64,000 nucleotides of DNA from Streptomyces althioticus. Its GTDB lineage: Bacteria; Actinomycetota; Actinomycetes; Streptomycetales; Streptomycetaceae. The notes beneath the pieces were generated by a model that was not told where the DNA came from, searched no databases, and saw only the letters and a program-made list of their open reading frames with translations. Within the stretch, counting starts at the first letter, position 1. The number at the start of each line of letters is the position of its first letter. Location: the NCBI GenBank assembly GCA_014649355.1, contig BMSW01000016.1, positions 113,004 through 177,003 on the forward strand, read 5' to 3'. Shown here in pieces: positions 60,802 to 64,000 of this stretch. A program made the translations under genes and the position numbers.

Positions 60802-61659
60802 ATGCAGACGAACACTCCGTCACGGAACTCGATTCGACTGACGCGCCGCGGCCGATTCGCCCTGGCGACGCTCGGGGCCGTCGTGGCCGGCACCGCCGTG
60901 GCGGTGCCGCTGCTGATCATGGCCGACGAGGAGGAGCCCCGTCCCGAGGCCCTCGTCGTCCCCGCGGGATGGCGGGCGAGCCAGGTCTACGCCGCCATCG
61001 ACAAGACCCTCGACCTGCCCGCGGGCACCACCAAGAAGTCCCTGGCCAAGGCCGACCTCAAGTTGCCGAACGAGGCCGACGGCAACCCCGAGGGTTACCT
61101 CTTCCCGGACACGTATCCGCTCCCGGAGAACGCCACCCCGCAGAAGCTGCTGGCCGGCATGGTCGACACGGCCAACAAGAAGTTCAACGGCGCCCCGGTC
61201 GCCGCCGGCGCGCAGCGCAACGCGATGAACGTCTACCAGGCGGTCACCGTCGCCAGCATCGTCCAGGCCGAGGCGGCCACCAAGGCCGACATGGGCAAGG
61301 TGGCCCGGGTGATCTTCAACCGCCTCGAACGCGGAATGCCGTTGCAGATGGACTCCACCGTCGACTACGCCCTCAACCGCAGCAAGGCGCGCACCACCCC
61401 CGCCGACACGGAGGTCGACAGCCCGTACAACTCCTACCGGCGCATGGGGCTGCCGCCGACCCCCATCGACAACCCCGGCGAGGACGCCGTGCGTGCCGCG
61501 ATCAACCCCACCCCGGGCGACTGGCTGTACTTCGTCACGGTCCGGCAGGGGGAGACCCGCTTCACCGCGGACCTCGCGGAGCACCAGCGCAACATGGCGG
61601 AGGCGGAGGCCGAACGGAAGAAGGCGGCGGAGAGGTCCGCGCAGCCGTCCTCGACATGA
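60802..61659 (+). CDS. short MltG/YceG-like endolytic transglycosylase
   Basis: 285 residues, shorter than typical MltG (about 340 or more). One N-terminal TM anchor (about 18-40), no LysM domain. YceG motifs: PEGYLFPDTYPLP (about 97), ASIVQAEAAT (about 152) where the glutamate aligns with the catalytic one of E. coli MltG, QMDSTVDYAL, and YNSYRRMGLPPTPIDNPG. Family role: cuts nascent glycan strands to end peptidoglycan polymerisation. Likely an accessory paralogue of the division-cluster MltG. Confidence 0.88.
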   Translation: MQTNTPSRNSIRLTRRGRFALATLGAVVAGTAVAVPLLIMADEEEPRPEALVVPAGWRASQVYAAIDKTLDLPAGTTKKSLAKADLKLPNEADGNPEGYLFPDTYPLPENATPQKLLAGMVDTANKKFNGAPVAAGAQRNAMNVYQAVTVASIVQAEAATKADMGKVARVIFNRLERGMPLQMDSTVDYALNRSKARTTPADTEVDSPYNSYRRMGLPPTPIDNPGEDAVRAAINPTPGDWLYFVTVRQGETRFTADLAEHQRNMAEAEAERKKAAERSAQPSST

Positions 61660-61666
61660 CCGCAGG

Positions 61667-62743
61667 TCAGGCCGCGGCGGGCTCCTCGGCCAGCAGCCGC
61701 CTGATGTCCCGCACGGCGGCCCGTCCGGCCCGGTTGGCGCCGATCGTGCTCGCCGAGGGGCCGTAGCCGACCAGGTGGATCCGCGGGTCGGCGACCGCCC
61801 TGGTCCCCTCCACGCGGATCCCGCCGCCCGGCTCCCGCAGCCGCAGCGGCGCGAGATGCTCGATCACGGGCCGGAAGCCGGTCGCCCACAGGATCACGTC
61901 CGCGGCGACCCGGCGACCGTCGTCCCACACCACGCCCCCGGGCTCGATCCGGTCGAACATCGGCAGACGGTCGAGCACACCGTCCTCGAGCCCACGCCGG
62001 ATCGCGTCGTTCAGCGGCAGCCCCGTCACGGAGACCACGCTGCGCGGGGGCAGCCCTTGCCGCACCCGCTCCTCGACGAGGGCGACGGCCTCACGGCCCG
62101 CGTTCTCGTCGAAGGGCTCCTCCCGCCATACGGGCGGCCGTCGGGTCACCCAGGTGGTGGCCGCCGCGTACGGCGCGATCTCCAGCAGATGCTGCGTGCC
62201 GGACGCGCCACCGCCCACCACGACCACCCGCAGCCCGGCGAACGCCTCGGGTCCCGGGTACTGCGCGGTGTGCAACTGCCGCCCGCGGAACGTCTCCTGG
62301 CCGGGATAGCGGGGCCAGAACGGCCGGTCCCAGGTGCCGGTCGCGTTGATCAGCGCGCGGGTCGCCCAGGTGCCGTGCGAGGTCTCCACCAGCAGCCGCC
62401 CGCCGGGCCCCTCCCGCACCGCGTGCACGTTCACCGGACGGCGCACCCGCAGGTCGAACGTCCGCTCATAGCGGTCGAAGTAGGCGCCGATCACCTCGGA
62501 GGAGGGCCGCGTCGGATCGGCGTCCGTCAGCTCTATCCCGGGCAGCGCGTGCATCCCGTGCACCTTGCCGTACGTCAGTGAGGGCCAGCGGAACTGCCAA
62601 GCGCCGCCCGGGGCGGGGGAGTGGTCCAGCACCACGAAGTCGCGGTCCGGCTCGAAGCCGGTCCGCCGCAGGTGATAGGCGCTCGACAGTCCGGCCTGCC
62701 CGGCGCCCACGACGACCACCTCGACCTCGCGCACATCGTTCAC
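61667..62743 (-). CDS. flavin-containing monooxygenase-like FAD/NAD(P) protein
   Basis: 358 residues. FAD motif VVVVGAGQAGLSSAYHLRR (about 8-26), NADPH motif VVVVGGGASGTQHLLEI (about 165-181), and ILWATGFRPVIEHL between, as in FMO/CzcO-type proteins. The full FMO fingerprint FxGxxxHxxx(Y/F) is only partly met (FRGRQLHTAQYPG). GTG start at 62743. Substrate unknown. Convergent with the MltG-like gene, 7 bp between stops. Confidence 0.85.
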   Translation of the reverse strand: MNDVREVEVVVVGAGQAGLSSAYHLRRTGFEPDRDFVVLDHSPAPGGAWQFRWPSLTYGKVHGMHALPGIELTDADPTRPSSEVIGAYFDRYERTFDLRVRRPVNVHAVREGPGGRLLVETSHGTWATRALINATGTWDRPFWPRYPGQETFRGRQLHTAQYPGPEAFAGLRVVVVGGGASGTQHLLEIAPYAAATTWVTRRPPVWREEPFDENAGREAVALVEERVRQGLPPRSVVSVTGLPLNDAIRRGLEDGVLDRLPMFDRIEPGGVVWDDGRRVAADVILWATGFRPVIEHLAPLRLREPGGGIRVEGTRAVADPRIHLVGYGPSASTIGANRAGRAAVRDIRRLLAEEPAAA

Positions 62744-62785
62744 GCTTCCACCAACACGCCGGGCGCGGTGGATCTTCCCGGACGC

Positions 62786-62825
62786 GCGCGCCGCCCGTGC
62801 GGTGCGGGACGCACGGGCGGCGCGC
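62786..62825. promoter_or_regulatory. 15-bp perfect inverted repeat in a divergent intergenic region
   Basis: 62786-62800 and 62811-62825 are exact reverse complements around a 10-nt loop. It lies between the divergent monooxygenase and YjbQ genes, 21 bp before the YjbQ start. A terminator is not expected at this position; an operator or an RNA hairpin is possible. Confidence 0.55.
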
Positions 62826-62834
62826 CGGGTGCGT

Positions 62835-62840
62835 CAGGAT
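62835..62840 (+). promoter_or_regulatory. -10-like hexamer before the YjbQ gene
   Basis: CAGGAT ends 6 nt before the ATG at 62847; no ribosome binding site is present. Confidence 0.4.
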
Positions 62841-62846
62841 GGGCGT

Positions 62847-63269
62847 ATGCCCGACGCCTTCACCACCCGAGTCCTGACCTTCACCACCGGCTCCGCCGAG
62901 CGTGTCGTCGACATCACCGGCGACTGCGCGTCCTTCCTGCGGGAGGCGGCGGCCGGCCGGGACGGCCTGCTCAACGTCTTCGTGCCGCACGCCACGGCCG
63001 GCATCGCCGTCATCGAGACCGGCGCCGGCAGCGACGACGACCTGCTGTCCGCGCTGCACACCCTGCTCCCCGCCGACGACCGCTGGCAGCACCGCCACGG
63101 CAGCCCCGGCCACGGCCGCGACCACGTCCTCCCCGCCTTCGTGCCACCCCACGCGACGCTCCCCGTGATCGACGGCCGCCTGGAACTGGGCACCTGGCAG
63201 TCGGTCTGCCTGGTCGACACCAACGTGGACAACCACAGCCGCCAGGTGCGGTTGAGTTTCCTGGGCTGA
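62847..63269 (+). CDS. YjbQ/UPF0047-family protein
   Basis: 140 residues. Seen: VFVPHATAGIAVIETGAGSD (about 44-63), WQHRHGSPGHGRDHVLPAFV with several conserved histidines, and LGTWQSVCLVDTNVDNHSRQ at the C-terminus. Family members show weak thiamine-phosphate synthase activity in E. coli, and the in vivo role is unclear. The start is 6 nt after a -10-like box, without a ribosome binding site. Confidence 0.9.
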   Translation: MPDAFTTRVLTFTTGSAERVVDITGDCASFLREAAAGRDGLLNVFVPHATAGIAVIETGAGSDDDLLSALHTLLPADDRWQHRHGSPGHGRDHVLPAFVPPHATLPVIDGRLELGTWQSVCLVDTNVDNHSRQVRLSFLG

Positions 63270-63336
63270 CCAAGATCGTTCAGCTGGGGCGTGCCGCCGA
63301 TTCTCCGTACCATGCGCGCTCGAACGGAGAGAAGAA

Positions 63337-63943
63337 ATGCGCGGTACGGACCTCAACATGTTCGAACGTCCTTACGAGGGATGCGGCAAGTGCCTGCTCG
63401 GAGTGCGGCGGCTGTCGCGCTGAAAGCTGACGACGTCTTCGCCTGAGCGCCAGCGAGAAAAGGTGCTCACCGCCGCCGCATCCGTCGGGGCGCACGTCAT
63501 CGGCTGGGCGGACGACTGGGAGGTCTCCGGCGCCACGGACCGTGTGACCCGCCCCACTCCGGGCCCGTGGCTCCGTGACCACAGAGGCGCCAACGACGGC
63601 TTGGTCGCGGTGGCGGTGGACCGGCTCGGCCGCGATGTCGTCGACTGCCTGAACATCGGCTACAAGATGTGGGACGAGAAGAAGATGCTCGTCACGTACG
63701 GCCACGACGGGGCCTGGAACCTCGACGACCCCGCCGACGAGAACCGCTTCACCGTGGAAGCCTGGGGCGCGCAGATGGAACTGGGCGATCCAGCGCAGGA
63801 ACCGTGACGCCACCGTCAAGACCCGTGCCGCCGGCCGTCCGAAGGGCAAGCCGTCGTACGGCTTCCGGTACGTGCGGAAGGTGATGGGAGGAAAGATCGA
63901 TCAGGTCCAACTGCACCCGCACGCCTTTGAGGTGTTGCGCTAG
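63337..63943 (+). pseudogene. decayed large serine recombinase, truncated at an IS junction
   Basis: From an ATG at 63337 (after GGAGAGAAGAA) the frame reads to a TGA at 63421, just after RRLSR, where the catalytic serine motif would be. Recombinase sequence then continues in the same frame with SSPERQREKVLTAAASVGAH and WADDWEVSGATDR, through AVDRLGRDVV to EAWGAQMEL. Near 63784 the frame shifts; the next frame reads AIQRRNRDATVKTRAAGRPK and SYGFRYVRK, and stops at TAG 63941-63943. So: one nonsense codon, one frameshift (2-nt loss or 1-nt gain), and loss of the C-terminal DNA-binding part at the IS boundary. Confidence 0.85.
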
Positions 63944-64000
63944 GTTCTGTCCGGCGGATCATTGACGGAGCCAGAGCCGGATCGCAGCGGCGGTAACTGT
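63944..64000 (-). mobile_element. end of an IS5-like insertion sequence, truncated by the window
   Basis: Recombinase homology stops at CTAG (63940-63943) and a GTTCTGTCCGGCGGATC terminus begins. The following bases encode, on the minus strand, a C-terminus typical of Streptomyces IS5-family transposases. Only one IS end is in the window, so the terminal repeat and target duplication cannot be confirmed. Confidence 0.65.
63959..64000 (-). CDS. IS5-like transposase, C-terminal 13 residues only
   Basis: The minus-strand frame reads TVTAAAIRLWLRQ and then TGA at 63959-63961. This matches the C-terminal pattern of IS5-group transposases seen in Streptomyces (from memory). The rest lies beyond the window edge. 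Confidence 0.6.
   Translation of the reverse strand, partial: TVTAAAIRLWLRQ

Noticed and set aside
1..64000. tRNA, rRNA, riboswitch or secondary-metabolite cluster
   Set aside because: I looked for tRNA-like TTCGA-containing arms, rRNA cores, known riboswitch cores and PKS/NRPS/terpene motifs and saw none I can support.

Overview
The window is high-GC actinobacterial chromosome, almost certainly Streptomyces. Evidence: strong third-position G/C bias, a complete conservon (cvnABCD), two SpoIIE-type phosphatases, a MurT/GatD pair, many divergent gene pairs with apparently leaderless starts, and several families found mainly in Streptomyces (DUF6213, DUF6397, DUF5709). From memory, and not checked here, the order xylB-xylA / phosphofructokinase / DNA ligase / helicase resembles the left part of the S. 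coelicolor core chromosome. I see no rRNA, tRNA, CRISPR array or large biosynthetic cluster.

Layout. 0-2.9 kb: 5'-truncated secreted-type peptidase, PlsC-like acyltransferase, RpiB-like isomerase. 2.9-6.8 kb: two PAS/SpoIIE phosphatases. 6.8-9.5 kb: ornithine aminotransferase and dimethylarginine hydrolase, with an Lrp/AsnC regulator and a perfect palindrome beside them. 9.6-13.8 kb: LytTR regulator, small two-TM protein, acetate-type sodium symporter, LytS-like kinase. 13.8-19 kb: two-TM miniprotein, CtaG-like protein, phosphofructokinase, GatD, MurT, peptide deformylase. 19-21.8 kb: TetR regulator divergent from an acyl-CoA dehydrogenase, then a TenA/PqqC-like protein. 21.8-26.6 kb: DUF6213, succinate-semialdehyde-type dehydrogenase, Nudix, ATP-dependent DNA ligase, thioredoxin-reductase-like flavoprotein. 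26.6-30.6 kb: Xre-cupin regulator; quinone oxidoreductase and two coupled acyl-CoA dehydrogenases. 30.7-32.9 kb: secreted AIM6-type phosphodiesterase, 64-aa membrane protein, metallo-beta-lactamase-fold protein. 32.9-37 kb: ROK regulator, xylB, xylA. 37-39.5 kb: repeat-rich intergenic DNA and small membrane proteins. 39.6-46.9 kb: methyltransferase, MHYT protein, conservon, PPOX protein, second roadblock protein. 46.9-53.5 kb: DUF6397, TesB, DUF3516 helicase, metal-dependent hydrolase, zinc-less L31, DUF5709. 53.5-54.6 kb: about 1 kb of mixed minisatellites without a credible gene. 54.6-60.8 kb: heterodimeric ABC exporter, MarR regulator, second ABC exporter. 60.8-63.3 kb: short MltG-like protein, FAD monooxygenase, YjbQ. 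63.3-64 kb: decayed serine recombinase ending at an insertion-sequence end that runs off the window.

Main points of interest: (1) a heterodimeric ABC exporter whose two subunits have complementary losses (Walker A and H-loop in one, signature motif in the other), which should leave exactly one working ATP site; (2) a conservon with an MHYT sensor gene upstream, an extra roadblock paralogue downstream and a 22-residue tandem repeat in CvnA; (3) a symporter placed between its probable LytTR regulator and LytS kinase; (4) a recombinase remnant cut off at an IS junction; (5) a recurring layout of a -10 hexamer 6-8 nt before the start codon, often with a palindromic operator in the same promoter.
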